Shown: positions 8,762 to 17,505, numbered from the stretch's first letter. The stretch is DNA of 64,000 nucleotides from Chloroflexota bacterium (GCA_029782225.1 JAKOVF010000121.1:39319-103318), one strand, 5' to 3'. Notes: a model not told the origin generated them from the letters alone. Translations and numbers: made by a program.

Positions 8762-9961
8762 ATGAAAATCTTAAGTGTAGATATTGGTACAGGCACACAG
8801 GATATTTTTCTCTACGATTCCAATCTCGACATCGAGAATGGATTCAAACTCGTCCTGCCTTCGCCTACCATGATGGTTCATTGGCGGCTCAAACAGGCGC
8901 TTCCTAAGCGGACCCCAATCCTGCTGACCGGACATCAGATGGGAGGCGGCCCCTCGGCCTGGGTTATTGAAGAATACGCGCGTGCGGGAGTCCCGGTTTA
9001 CATGACGCCCGACGCAGCAACTACCATCAATGATGAACTCGACAAAGTCGAAGCATTGGGAATCAAAATCGTCTCCGACGATAAGATCAATCGTCTGCCG
9101 TCCACGGTCCATCGCCTCGAATTGCGCGATTTTGATTTCCCTGCCATTGCTAAAACCTTTAAAGATTATAGCGTTTCACTCAATGACCTCGCCGCGGTCG
9201 CCGTCGCGGTGTTTGACCACGGCAACGCCCCCGCCGGAGTTTCAGACAGACAATTCCGATTTGATTATCTCGATCAAAGAATCCGAGCAAAGAATTCTCT
9301 GGCAGCCTTTGCTTATCTTTCCAGTGATATTCCCAGGATTATGACCCGCCTCCAATCTGTGGCGGACTCCGCAGGCGAATTGCCTTGTCCGCTGGTTGTA
9401 ATGGACACGGCACCAGCGGCAGTGCTTGGAGCGAACTTCGATCCGTCGGTGGCAAAGCAAAAGCAAAAAATAATCTGCAACGTGGGAAACTTTCATACGC
9501 TGGCATTCCGTCTGGGCGAGAATGGAATCCAGGGCATTTTCGAGCATCATACCGGTGAGATCGATCTACCCAAGCTGGAATCGCTTTTGCGGGCACTGGC
9601 CGATGGTTCTCTCAAACACGAGGATGTTTTCAATGATATGGGTCACGGCGCCCTGATATATTCACAGGATAAGTTCGAGTTTGGGAGAGATGAGTTCGAT
9701 GTGGTGGTAACAGGGCCGCGGAGAAGCATGTTCCAGACGCTGGACCACGGACCACAGTCCACGAAAAGTCGTCCGTCGTCTGTGGTCAATGGTCAGTTAC
9801 GCCCCTATTTTGCTGTCCCCTTCGGTGACATGATGATCGCGGGCTGTTTTGGTCTACTGGCGGCGACAGCAGAGGTCGTGCCCAATTTAGCGGAAGCCAT
9901 TCAAGGGTCGATGCGAGGCGAGCGCGGGCGTGGGGTCGCTCCGTGGGACGTGCCGGCATAA
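8762..9961 (+). CDS. DUF1786 family protein
   Basis: A 399-residue protein with an N-terminal ASKHA-like phosphate loop (LSVDIGTGTQDI) and the conserved C-terminal YFAVPFGDMMIAGCFGLLAA block. This family is often mislabelled pyruvate formate-lyase-activating enzyme but has no radical-SAM CxxxCxxC motif here. Function unknown. A palindromic repeat is inserted in frame at about 9743-9794, adding roughly 17 residues just before the C-terminal block. Confidence 0.85.
   Translation: MKILSVDIGTGTQDIFLYDSNLDIENGFKLVLPSPTMMVHWRLKQALPKRTPILLTGHQMGGGPSAWVIEEYARAGVPVYMTPDAATTINDELDKVEALGIKIVSDDKINRLPSTVHRLELRDFDFPAIAKTFKDYSVSLNDLAAVAVAVFDHGNAPAGVSDRQFRFDYLDQRIRAKNSLAAFAYLSSDIPRIMTRLQSVADSAGELPCPLVVMDTAPAAVLGANFDPSVAKQKQKIICNVGNFHTLAFRLGENGIQGIFEHHTGEIDLPKLESLLRALADGSLKHEDVFNDMGHGALIYSQDKFEFGRDEFDVVVTGPRRSMFQTLDHGPQSTKSRPSSVVNGQLRPYFAVPFGDMMIAGCFGLLAATAEVVPNLAEAIQGSMRGERGRGVAPWDVPA
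9743..9794 (+). repeat. Palindromic repeat inserted in the DUF1786 reading frame
   Basis: GACCACGGACCACAG (9743-9757) is complementary, with two mismatches, to CTGTGGTCAATGGTC (9780-9794); the loop is 22 nt. The unit translates to a Ser/Pro/Gly-rich tail-like segment and keeps the frame open. GACCAC-type repeats of this sort behave as dispersed palindromic elements. Confidence 0.7.
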
Positions 9962-9972
9962 AAGGAGTTGGA

Positions 9973-10398
9973 ATGCATCAACACCTGCATCTCATCACGT
10001 TAGGTGTAACGAATCTGGAAAGGTCAAAGAAGTTTTATGCCGAGATCCTTGGATGGAAACCGTCCAGTTCGAGCAGCGATGATGTTTCGTTTTTTCAGGC
10101 GGGGGGTGTGGTCCTGGCACTTTTTCCGCGGGAGGAACTGGCGAAGGATGCATTGATCTCGTCCGACGGACATGGCTTTGCTGGCTTCAGCCTGGCTTAT
10201 AACGCTCAGAGCGAAGCCGAAGTGGATGAGATCATTCACGACTTGAAAGCCAGAGGTGTGAATATTCTCAAGGAACCTCAGAAAGTCTTCTGGGGTGGAT
10301 ACAGCTCCTATTTCACGGATCCCGATGGCTATTGTTGGGAGGTCGCTTACAATCCGTTCTTCCCGTTTGATGAGAATGGCAATTTGAAGTTGAATTAG
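9973..10398 (+). CDS. VOC (glyoxalase/bleomycin resistance) family protein
   Basis: A 141-residue single VOC-fold protein: LHLITLGVTNLERSKKFYAEILGW at the start and YFTDPDGYCWEVAYNP at the end, covering both beta-alpha-beta-beta-beta units. Metal ligands likely include the N-terminal His and the C-terminal Glu of CWEV. The substrate is unknown. ATG 9973 follows AAAGGAG; the longer frame overlaps the end of the DUF1786 gene. Confidence 0.88.
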   Translation: MHQHLHLITLGVTNLERSKKFYAEILGWKPSSSSSDDVSFFQAGGVVLALFPREELAKDALISSDGHGFAGFSLAYNAQSEAEVDEIIHDLKARGVNILKEPQKVFWGGYSSYFTDPDGYCWEVAYNPFFPFDENGNLKLN

Positions 10399-10433
10399 CA
10401 CCGGGCAATCGCGGGATTCCTTCGAAAATAAAA

Positions 10434-10457
10434 GGGACTGTCCGTGTGGACAGTCCC
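10434..10457 (+). terminator. Terminator after VOC gene
   Basis: GGGACTGTCC (10434-10443) pairs perfectly with GGACAGTCCC (10448-10457) around GTGT. The rest of the 10399-10647 gap has no visible gene. Confidence 0.65.
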
Positions 10458-10647
10458 AATGATTTCTCCCCGATTACCCCCATCCTATTTATGGATGAAT
10501 GAAAACCTTCAGTGCGGATACCAGTCTCAGTGAGTTTGCAATGTTGAAAGGTAATCAGGATTTTAAGTTGTCTAGGTAACAAAAGCGTCTTTTTGGGTCT
10601 CACAAATAGTCCCAAGAATGGCTTCTTTGGTCGCAAATCTGGAATTC

Positions 10648-11358
10648 TCAGCGAGAGTCGGTACTAAATTGATACCCGAGGCCAGGCGACGTTTGCAGGT
10701 ACACAGGTTTGGCGGGATCTTTTTCGATCTTGCGGCGGACTCGGTACACCAGATTCTTTAGAATCGTGCTGTCAGCCTCCCCGGCATAGCCCCATACGTG
10801 CTGGATCAGGTTGTCGGTTGTGACCGGACGGCCCGCCCGGCTCATGAGGAAGTAGAGGAGACGGAATTCCAGGTTGGTTAAGCGCACCGCCTGTCCGTTT
10901 GGAAGTGTCACAGAACGCAACTCGGGCTGCAATTGCAGCTTGCCCACCGCCAGAGGTTCAAGCGTATCCGGGGAGACTGTCCAGGCCCGGCGCAGCCAGA
11001 CCTTGATCTTCGCATTGAAGAGTGAAGGACTGGTGGGCTTGGTAATCACATCGTCCACCCCGGCCAGATAAGCGTTGAGTTGAAATTCCTCAGTGCCCAT
11101 CGGGGTCAACAAAATGATCGGGACGACCGTCTCCGTCCTGAGCTTTTTCACCATTTCCACGAGCAGGTTTTCCGGCCAATTGATGTCCAGCACAATCAGG
11201 TCAGGGAGCTCCTCGGAGGCGCGCTGGAACACATTCGCCGGGACCGCCTCGAGGGCTACATCCAGCTTCTGCTGTTGAAGGGTAAAAACCCAGAGCGGCC
11301 CCGTCGTCTGATGATTGCTGACGATCAACACCTTCTGATTAAGATCCAGCTTCTGCAA
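10648..11358 (-). CDS. Atypical OmpR/PhoB-type response regulator
   Basis: A 236-residue protein with a receiver-like domain (1-120) and a winged-helix trans_reg_C domain (about 135-232: LTNLEFRLLYFLMSRAGRPVT, VYRVRRKIEKDP). The phospho-acceptor position Asp58 and Lys107 are present, but the acidic pair usually found after strand 1 is replaced by Asn-His (IVSNHQ), so normal Mg-dependent phosphorylation is doubtful. TTG 11358 is the only reasonable start, behind AAAGGTG. No kinase is adjacent. Confidence 0.88.
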   Translation of the reverse strand: MQKLDLNQKVLIVSNHQTTGPLWVFTLQQQKLDVALEAVPANVFQRASEELPDLIVLDINWPENLLVEMVKKLRTETVVPIILLTPMGTEEFQLNAYLAGVDDVITKPTSPSLFNAKIKVWLRRAWTVSPDTLEPLAVGKLQLQPELRSVTLPNGQAVRLTNLEFRLLYFLMSRAGRPVTTDNLIQHVWGYAGEADSTILKNLVYRVRRKIEKDPAKPVYLQTSPGLGYQFSTDSR

Positions 11359-11546
11359 TGCGCACCTTTCTCATAACAGGGAATCGCTGAACGGCAGGTT
11401 GATCTCGGTGTTCATGGTGAAAACCTGCTGAAATCTGCTTCTCCACGAAATTATAGCATCAACCAAAGCGGAAACAGCAGTTGCCCCTAAACAAAAATCT
11501 GCCAAAACGAGGCCAAACGGCAGTAATCGGACCGGCCCAATACAGA

Positions 11547-11552
11547 TATAAT
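11547..11552 (+). promoter_or_regulatory. -10 element for glmS
   Basis: TATAAT at 11547-11552, 35 bp before the start codon; no good -35 is visible 17 bp upstream. Confidence 0.5.
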
Positions 11553-11586
11553 CCCCGTACTATTTTGACCTCAGGAGAAACGTTCC

Positions 11587-13374
11587 ATGTGTGGAATTTT
11601 CGGTTACGTGACAGAGAAAGAGCAGCAGCTTGGTCCGATCCTGATTGATGCGGCGAAGCGGCTTACCTACCGCGGCTATGATTCAGTCGGCGCGGCAACC
11701 TTGAACGATGGCCGGATCGATTTACGAAAAGATGTTGGCAAAGTGGAGGTTGTATCGGAAAAGTATCACTTCAGCGACATGCGCGGATCGCGTGGGATCA
11801 CCCAATTGAGATGGGCAACGTTCGGCGAGCCTTCGCAGGTGAATTCACAGCCGCATCTGGATTCAGATGGCGACATGGTCGGCGCGCACAACGGCAACGT
11901 GGTGAACAACGTTGAACTGCGCGAGCAGTTCATTGACGAGGGCATGACCGTCCGCTCACAGAACGACGGCGAGACATGCGTCCATGCCGTGGAGCGCTAC
12001 ATCAATCGCGGCTATGAATTCATCGACGCGATCCGCCTGGCCTATGGCGACCTGCAAGGCGATTATACGTTTGTCATTGGCCGCGCGAATGACAACAAAC
12101 TCTACGCCTTCAAAAAAGGTTCGGGCATGGTGGTGGGACTGGGAGAGGGCTTTACCTGCGTTTCGTCTGACCTGCCTTCGATTCTTCCACTGACACGCAA
12201 GATCATTCGCCCGCAGGATGGAGAGATCGTCACATTATGGGCGGACCGCGTGGAAGTGCGCTCCGTCAGGGATGGAAAACGCATCGAGCGGGACCCGGAG
12301 TTGGTCACCGAGTCGATGGACGCGGTTCAAAAGGGTGGATATCCCCATTTCATGCTCAAAGAGATTCACGAACAGCCCCAGGTAGCACGCGAGCTTCTGC
12401 ATTTGCTCGACGGAAGTCCGGAAGTGCAGAGCCTCGTGAGCAAAATGAAGAAAGCACGGCATTTGTATTTCATCGCCTGCGGTACCAGTTACCACGCCGC
12501 CATGGCGGGCTCCGTCTATTTTGCACAACTCGCAGGTCGACCGGCCATCCCGGTGTTGGCACCGCAGTTCATCCCGCAGTATGCGCCCGCAGTGGGACAT
12601 GAAGATGTAGGGATTTTCGTCAGCCAATCCGGCGAGACAAAAGATGTGCTCAACGCCCTGGAAATCGCCGAGAAGCGCGGCATGTCCTGTTATGGGCTCG
12701 CGAATGTCATCGGCTCCACACTGACCAAGGCCACTTCATTTTGTCTGCCGCTGTGCTGCGGGTACGAGATCAGTGTGCCAGCCACGAAGACATTTACTAA
12801 TCAGGTCATCACCTTCTTGTATCTGGCATATCGGATGGCGGGACGTGATACCCATGAACTGGAGCGGATCCCGGAGTTGATGGAAGCCACAATGAACGCG
12901 ATCAGTTCACAGGTCGAGGCCGTTGCGAAGGATATCAATTCCTGGAATGATATGTATTGCCTTGGCTACGGCGCGACGTATCCAATCGCGCTCGAAGGCG
13001 CGTTGAAGTTGAAAGAGATCACCTATGCTCACTGTGAGGGAATGCTCTCCACCGAGTTCAAACATGGACCGCTTTCGGCGGTGAGCAAGGGATTCCCGAT
13101 CATCTTCGTAGCTGGTCCCGAGGACGTCCCGCTCATCATCAGCGGAATCAACGAAGTCAAAGTCCGCGGCGCTCGGACGATTGTCATCTCAGAGGATGAC
13201 CCACGCCTGCGGGCAAACGCCGATGATGTGATCGCACTGCCTAAATCGGACACACAGATCAGCTCATTGCTGGGAGTCCTGCCTCTGCAAATGCTCTCGT
13301 ATCACATGAGCGTCATGCGCGGATTCGATCCTGATTTCCCAAGAAACCTGTCCAAGACGCTGACCGTGGATTGA
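11587..13374 (+). CDS. glmS: Glutamine-fructose-6-phosphate aminotransferase (isomerizing)
   Basis: Makes glucosamine-6-phosphate from fructose-6-phosphate and glutamine, the entry to amino-sugar and peptidoglycan precursors. It has 595 residues: glutaminase domain with nucleophile Cys2 (MCGIFGY), then two SIS domains (FIACGTSYHAA, VSQSGETKDV, EGALKLKEITYAHCEG) and the C-terminal DFPRNLSKTLTVD. In the glutaminase half the usual RWATHG reads RWATFG and the NAHPH-type motif reads NSQPH, a local divergence that may affect glutamine use. GGAG lies just before ATG 11587. Confidence 0.93.
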   Translation: MCGIFGYVTEKEQQLGPILIDAAKRLTYRGYDSVGAATLNDGRIDLRKDVGKVEVVSEKYHFSDMRGSRGITQLRWATFGEPSQVNSQPHLDSDGDMVGAHNGNVVNNVELREQFIDEGMTVRSQNDGETCVHAVERYINRGYEFIDAIRLAYGDLQGDYTFVIGRANDNKLYAFKKGSGMVVGLGEGFTCVSSDLPSILPLTRKIIRPQDGEIVTLWADRVEVRSVRDGKRIERDPELVTESMDAVQKGGYPHFMLKEIHEQPQVARELLHLLDGSPEVQSLVSKMKKARHLYFIACGTSYHAAMAGSVYFAQLAGRPAIPVLAPQFIPQYAPAVGHEDVGIFVSQSGETKDVLNALEIAEKRGMSCYGLANVIGSTLTKATSFCLPLCCGYEISVPATKTFTNQVITFLYLAYRMAGRDTHELERIPELMEATMNAISSQVEAVAKDINSWNDMYCLGYGATYPIALEGALKLKEITYAHCEGMLSTEFKHGPLSAVSKGFPIIFVAGPEDVPLIISGINEVKVRGARTIVISEDDPRLRANADDVIALPKSDTQISSLLGVLPLQMLSYHMSVMRGFDPDFPRNLSKTLTVD

Positions 13375-13482
13375 ATTCTTGTTTGCGGGAGCGTATAATT
13401 TTGTACATAATCAACGATGATGTCGCTATTGCGTTACAAGAAAATATGATTGGGTAAATCAGGCAACAGGAGCGAACTCAGC

Positions 13483-14541
13483 ATGGTCACGAATCAAACC
13501 ATAAGAGCCAGTCAGGCCAACGAGCAACGCTACCGGCACCTGTTCAAGAATATGCCCATCTGCATTTTCGTTGTAAACCTGGAAGTGACCCCGGCGACCA
13601 TTCTCGAAGTCAACCGGCGGACGGAACTGGTCTACGGCTATACGGCCGGCGAGTTGGTCGGGCAGCCAGCGGCACGCCTCGTGCCTGAAGAGTCCCGGAC
13701 GAGCGCTCAGAACATCTTACAGCGTGTCCAGCGGGGGGCGACTGTAACGATGGAGACTACCAATCAGCATCGTGATGGTACAACTTTCCCAGTGCGCGTC
13801 ATTGCCACGCTGGATCCAACCAATAGCGGCCGCATGATCACCGCGGTGGAAGATATCACCGCCGAGATCCAGCGCCGCACGGAAACAGATGCCATCGAAG
13901 CCGAGCGCCTACGCATCGCCCACGAGATCCACGACGGCGTGGCACAAAGCCTGGGCGCGTTGCGCTTCAAATCGGCACTTTGGTCACATATGGCAGAGAC
14001 GCTGCCTCCCGGCATGCGCGCCGCACTGGACGAACTACAAATCGTGCTCACCACCGCCATCGAGGATATCCGCCGCGCCATCTTCGCCTTGCGCCCCGTG
14101 GATTTGGAATCGCTGGGCTTTCTCTCTGCCCTGACGCGCCTCGTCACCGATTTCGGCGACCAGAACCAACTGCTGGCCCAGTTGGAAATCTCTGGATCAA
14201 ATAACTCACTGCCTGCCTCCCATGAGATGCCGCTCTTCCGCATCATCCAGGAAGGATTGAATAACATCAACCAACACGCCCACGCAAGTTCGGTGCTGGT
14301 GCATCTAAAAGTGGATGAGGCCGGCGGACTTATACTTTCGCTGAAGGATAATGGCCTCGGCTTCGAGCCCAACCTGACCAGCGCAGGCATTCATACCGGA
14401 CATTTCGGCCTGATCCAAATGCGCGAGCGGATCCTCGGCCTGGGCGGCACGCTCGATATCCACAGCGCGCCGGGTGAGGGCACAGAACTGATCATCACCT
14501 TGCCACCGGTCACCAAAGAGGTCAACAATGGCCCCGATTAG
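13483..14541 (+). CDS. PAS sensor histidine kinase, NarX/DegS type
   Basis: A 352-residue soluble kinase. A PAS domain (about 13-135) is followed by HisKA_3 with phospho-acceptor His150 in HEIHDGVAQS and a HATPase_c domain (NNINQHAHAS, LKDNGLGFEP, GLIQMRERI, GEGTELIITLP). No membrane segment, so it senses a cytoplasmic signal. ATG 13483 is chosen (AGGAG upstream); a TTG 11 codons earlier is possible. It overlaps the next gene by 14 nt, forming a two-component pair. Confidence 0.93.
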   Translation: MVTNQTIRASQANEQRYRHLFKNMPICIFVVNLEVTPATILEVNRRTELVYGYTAGELVGQPAARLVPEESRTSAQNILQRVQRGATVTMETTNQHRDGTTFPVRVIATLDPTNSGRMITAVEDITAEIQRRTETDAIEAERLRIAHEIHDGVAQSLGALRFKSALWSHMAETLPPGMRAALDELQIVLTTAIEDIRRAIFALRPVDLESLGFLSALTRLVTDFGDQNQLLAQLEISGSNNSLPASHEMPLFRIIQEGLNNINQHAHASSVLVHLKVDEAGGLILSLKDNGLGFEPNLTSAGIHTGHFGLIQMRERILGLGGTLDIHSAPGEGTELIITLPPVTKEVNNGPD

Positions 14542-15190
14542 GATTTTGATCGCCGATGACCACACCCTGATGCGTCAGGGCTTGCGCCAGCTCTGTGAGG
14601 GGCTGGGCAACTTCAGGGTCGTGGCTGAAGCGGAGAACGGCGCCCAGGCAGTGGAACTGGTATCTACGTCACAGGCAGATGTGATCTTGATGGATATTGC
14701 CATGCCCGATATGGACGGCGTGGGAGCCATCCGCCAGATCGTGCGCCAGACCCCGGCCGCCCGCATCATCGCCCTGACCATGTACCGCGAGGATAAGTAT
14801 ATGCTCGATGCCATTCGGGCAGGCGCGCGCGGCTACCTGCTCAAGACCGTGGATGCTTACGATCTGATCGCAGCCATCGAGGCCGTGCACCGCGGCGAAT
14901 ACCTGATCGACCCCATTATCGCCGTGCGTGTACTGAGCGAGTTGCACATGGTTATGCCCCTGCAGGTGCTGCAGGCAGAGCCGCTGACCGAGAGTGAGAT
15001 GGCTGTCTTGCGCATGGTCGCCCAGGGCGTGGAAAACGAACACATCGCCCAGGCGCTGAACTACTCGGTCTATACGGTGGCCAACCGCCTGCGCACTATT
15101 TATGAAAAACTACACGTGACGAACCGCACGCAGGCCGCCCTGTATGCCCTGCGTCAGGGATGGGCCACCTTGGACGAGCCGCCCGTCTAA
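14528..15190 (+). CDS. NarL/FixJ-family response regulator
   Basis: A 220-residue partner of the preceding kinase. The receiver domain has Asp10/Asp11, phospho-acceptor Asp56 (ILMDIAMPD) and Lys105 (YLLKT), and there is a LuxR-type HTH (LTESEMAVLRMVAQGVENEHIAQALNYS, TVANRLRTIYEKL). The duplicated leader regions at 15214 and 15881, each with a TACAA-N4-TTGTA dyad, begin right after this gene and are candidate targets (inference). Confidence 0.94.
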   Translation: MAPIRILIADDHTLMRQGLRQLCEGLGNFRVVAEAENGAQAVELVSTSQADVILMDIAMPDMDGVGAIRQIVRQTPAARIIALTMYREDKYMLDAIRAGARGYLLKTVDAYDLIAAIEAVHRGEYLIDPIIAVRVLSELHMVMPLQVLQAEPLTESEMAVLRMVAQGVENEHIAQALNYSVYTVANRLRTIYEKLHVTNRTQAALYALRQGWATLDEPPV

Positions 15191-15213
15191 GCTCAATTCC
15201 TCCCTCACTTTTC

Positions 15214-15300
15214 CCAATTACAAATTTTTGTAGTGAATCTGCCTCAAAAGCAGATTAGTTTTTGTCTATCACTGCACCGGAAATAAGCGTAATATGAAGT
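15214..15300 (+). promoter_or_regulatory. Leader/promoter region, copy A
   Basis: This stretch shares with 15881-15965 a TACAA-N4-TTGTA dyad (15219-15232), a box TGTCTATCACTG (15263-15274) and a -10-like TAATAT (15290-15295). Conservation of noncoding sequence ahead of two unrelated small proteins suggests a common regulator and promoter. Confidence 0.65.
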
Positions 15301-15371
15301 CACTTACTTCAGAATATTCCTCCCTATCGGGTGCAATATCCAATACTAATCTTAGAGGACGAGAAAATTTC

Positions 15372-15872
15372 ATGAGCAAAACACAGACTAAAGAACAGCC
15401 TGGATGGGGTACATGCACACAGTGTGGAGGCTTGTTTTTTAAACCTCATGCAAAGACAAGGGCGTGCAAGGCGGGCGGAGTTCACCAATTTGTAGATGAG
15501 CGCAAACTCCTCTATGTTGACGCAGTGGACGCGAATGGCAATGACATTTGGGTGGACAACCCGCAGGTCGGCGCCAACCAGGAGGCCTCTTGGGCCTGGT
15601 GCGAAAAATGCAGAGGATTGTTTTTTGTTTCGAATAATGGCGGCTTATGCCAGAACGGAAAACACGACAAAACCGGTAGCAGCACCTACCTGCTAACAAA
15701 AGTAAACGGAACCCCCAACCCCGGATCAGGATCGTACTACCAATGTTCCCGCTGCTTTGGGCTGTATGCGGATCTGGCATCGGGAACAAAATGTAATGGG
15801 GGCAAGGCACATGAACACAGGAATGCCAATCAATACTATACCCTTGACCCTGATGATGATATTGTCGATTAA
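15372..15872 (+). CDS. Small protein with three Cys3His motifs and DDDIVD tail
   Basis: A 166-residue protein without signal peptide. It holds three copies of a CxxC-x12/13-C-x4/5-H unit: Cys15/18/32-His38, Cys77/80/93-His98, Cys125/128/141-His147, each followed by Gly-Leu-Phe/Tyr after CxxC. They probably bind zinc. It ends DDDIVD, a tail shared with the next two genes. ATG 15372 is preferred to a start 26 codons upstream that lies in the leader. Function unknown. Confidence 0.8.
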   Translation: MSKTQTKEQPGWGTCTQCGGLFFKPHAKTRACKAGGVHQFVDERKLLYVDAVDANGNDIWVDNPQVGANQEASWAWCEKCRGLFFVSNNGGLCQNGKHDKTGSSTYLLTKVNGTPNPGSGSYYQCSRCFGLYADLASGTKCNGGKAHEHRNANQYYTLDPDDDIVD

Positions 15873-15880
15873 TTAAAAGG

Positions 15881-15965
15881 CCAATTACAAATTATTGTAG
15901 GAAACTGCCTAAAAATAGATTATTTTATGTCTATCGCTGTTCATTTGGCGGGTATAAGATGATGT
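15881..15965 (+). promoter_or_regulatory. Leader/promoter region, copy B
   Basis: Second copy of the leader seen at 15214: dyad TACAAATTATTGTA (15886-15899), box TGTCTATCGCTG (15928-15939) and TATAAG (15953-15958) as -10. Confidence 0.65.
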
Positions 15966-16020
15966 TACTCTACAATCTTATTCGCATTTGTTTATAAGCT
16001 CACCACCGTCAGGAGGTTCT

Positions 16021-16311
16021 ATGGCTAAATATAGATATAGCGCAACTTCAATTCCAGGCGATTCGGATAACCATAATTTAAGACCAGATCACAATACCAG
16101 TAAACCTCGTCTCGCCACCCAATGTAAAGCTGGTGAAACGGTGGAGGGCAACGAGATTTGGACGGCGACAAAAACAACGGCGGAAAACGAGGCAGGCGAC
16201 ATATGGCTTCATGTTTTATCGTTGGAAGGGCATCCGATAAACGGCTGGATGGCCATCACTCACAAGGGCGAAAAAATGAGTGTATTGACCGACAATGATA
16301 TCGTAGACTAA
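16021..16311 (+). CDS. Small SH3b-like protein with DNDIVD tail
   Basis: 96 residues, starting at ATG 16021 behind AGGAGG. The middle reads like a bacterial SH3 fold (GETVEGNEIWTAT, GDIWLHVLSL, NGWMAITHKGE). No signal peptide or membrane segment. It ends TDNDIVD, matching its neighbours. Function unknown; it may be an adaptor or exported small protein. Confidence 0.78.
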   Translation: MAKYRYSATSIPGDSDNHNLRPDHNTSKPRLATQCKAGETVEGNEIWTATKTTAENEAGDIWLHVLSLEGHPINGWMAITHKGEKMSVLTDNDIVD

Positions 16312-16408
16312 CCGCTGTCAGCTCCAGAGATCAATCAAACTCTCATCTCAAACTCAGTAAGTCATATAACTGTAGACACAATTCATATAACCAAGGAGAA
16401 AAAATAAA

Positions 16409-16690
16409 ATGGCAACTTCAGCAACAACCATCAAGATCACCACCAAACATAAGGGCATTAATATTCATTCAGCAGCCGACAAATCCCAGAGTAATCATAT
16501 CGGGGTTGCAACTCCTCCGCAAACCTACGAACTCCTTGATGAAAAAACAATAAAGAACGTCAAGTGGTTTCAAATTGAGTTCAGCCCGGCCATTACCCAC
16601 CTAAACCACACGCACTCAGACGGATGGATAGTTGCAGTAAACGAACGCGGCGAAGTAAATGCTGAGATCGAAAACGACATCGTTGACTAA
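16409..16690 (+). CDS. Small SH3b-like protein with ENDIVD tail
   Basis: 93 residues, ATG 16409 behind AAGGAG. The pattern GINIHSAADKSQSNHIGVA ... WFQIEF ... DGWIVAVNERGE is typical of SH3b domains. It ends IENDIVD, the third consecutive protein with this C-terminus. It is probably co-expressed with the gene 98 nt upstream; a terminator follows at 16795. Confidence 0.78.
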   Translation: MATSATTIKITTKHKGINIHSAADKSQSNHIGVATPPQTYELLDEKTIKNVKWFQIEFSPAITHLNHTHSDGWIVAVNERGEVNAEIENDIVD

Positions 16691-16794
16691 ATATCGCGCA
16701 ATAGACTGGATTTCCATCCAAGTGTTGACGAGATTTGGAAATTCCGTAATTCCACATTTTCTCAATTACAGTCAGGACCTCAAACTACCGTTAC

Positions 16795-16829
16795 AATTGG
16801 CGCAGCCGTATGGCTGTGCCAATTTGTTT
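16795..16829 (+). terminator. Terminator of the small-protein cluster
   Basis: A 13-bp stem (16795-16807 with 16812-16824, one G-T pair), loop GTAT, followed by TGTTTT. Confidence 0.8.
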
Positions 16830-16909
16830 TCTCTCATCGATCTACCAAGTGTCTGACATAACATACTTCTGTCATATTCTTTCAAAACTCTTAACTTCCA
16901 ATCCCGCCC

Positions 16910-17326
16910 GTGACCCAGGTTTCCTGCAAGACCACAATTAACAAACCGATTGCTGACGTCTGGCAGATTATCAGCGATTTCGGCGCGGCTGGTCAGTATC
17001 TCAACGGCGTCGTCACCTGTACGGTTGAGGGCGAAGGAGTGGGCGTGTTGCGCACGCTGACGAGCACTGATGGCAGTACGATCATTGAGCGGCTCGAAAT
17101 GAGGGATGAATCAGTCCATAGGCTGAGTTATGCGCTGTTGACAGATACGCCCTTTCGTAACTGTTTGACCACAATGACGATACATGAATTAGCTCCAAAC
17201 CAGGTTGAACTGGAATGGTCAGCTACATTTGAACCTGATGGGATCCCAGTTAGTGAGGCTGTAGAAATGCTGGAAAGTGCTCTAACCACAAACTGTCTCG
17301 CGCTGAAGCAGTTCATGGAGCGTTGA
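16910..17326 (+). CDS. SRPBCC family protein
   Basis: 138 residues with the START/Bet v1-like pattern TTINKPIADVWQIISDFGAAGQYL at the N terminus and a C-terminal helix (EAVEMLESALTTNCLALKQFME), as in MxaD/polyketide-cyclase-like ligand-binding proteins. The start is GTG 16910 with no clear ribosome-binding site. Ligand unknown. Confidence 0.8.
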   Translation: MTQVSCKTTINKPIADVWQIISDFGAAGQYLNGVVTCTVEGEGVGVLRTLTSTDGSTIIERLEMRDESVHRLSYALLTDTPFRNCLTTMTIHELAPNQVELEWSATFEPDGIPVSEAVEMLESALTTNCLALKQFMER

Positions 17327-17337
17327 GAGCAAGTTGT

Positions 17338-17505
17338 GGCTGGAAGAAGGAGCGCCAAATCGAACAAGGAGACGAGATTCTCATCAGCGACGCGGCATGC
17401 TCTGCGGCCGATCTAAATGCGGAAGGGCTTGAACATCGCTATCTGGAATTGAAAGGGAAGAGTGAAGCGACAGGCGTTCGTGTTTTGAAAGTTGGGAAAG
17501 ATTAA
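17338..17505 (+). pseudogene. C-terminal remnant of a class III adenylate/guanylate cyclase
   Basis: The frame encodes GDEILISDAACSAA ... EHRYLELKGKSEATGVRVLKVG, which matches the last ~50 residues of cyclase catalytic domains (ILIS, LKGK-E-V-V-L motif). The N-terminal 130 residues with the metal-binding Asp are absent, and there is no good start signal. A decayed fragment is more likely than a gene. Confidence 0.6.
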
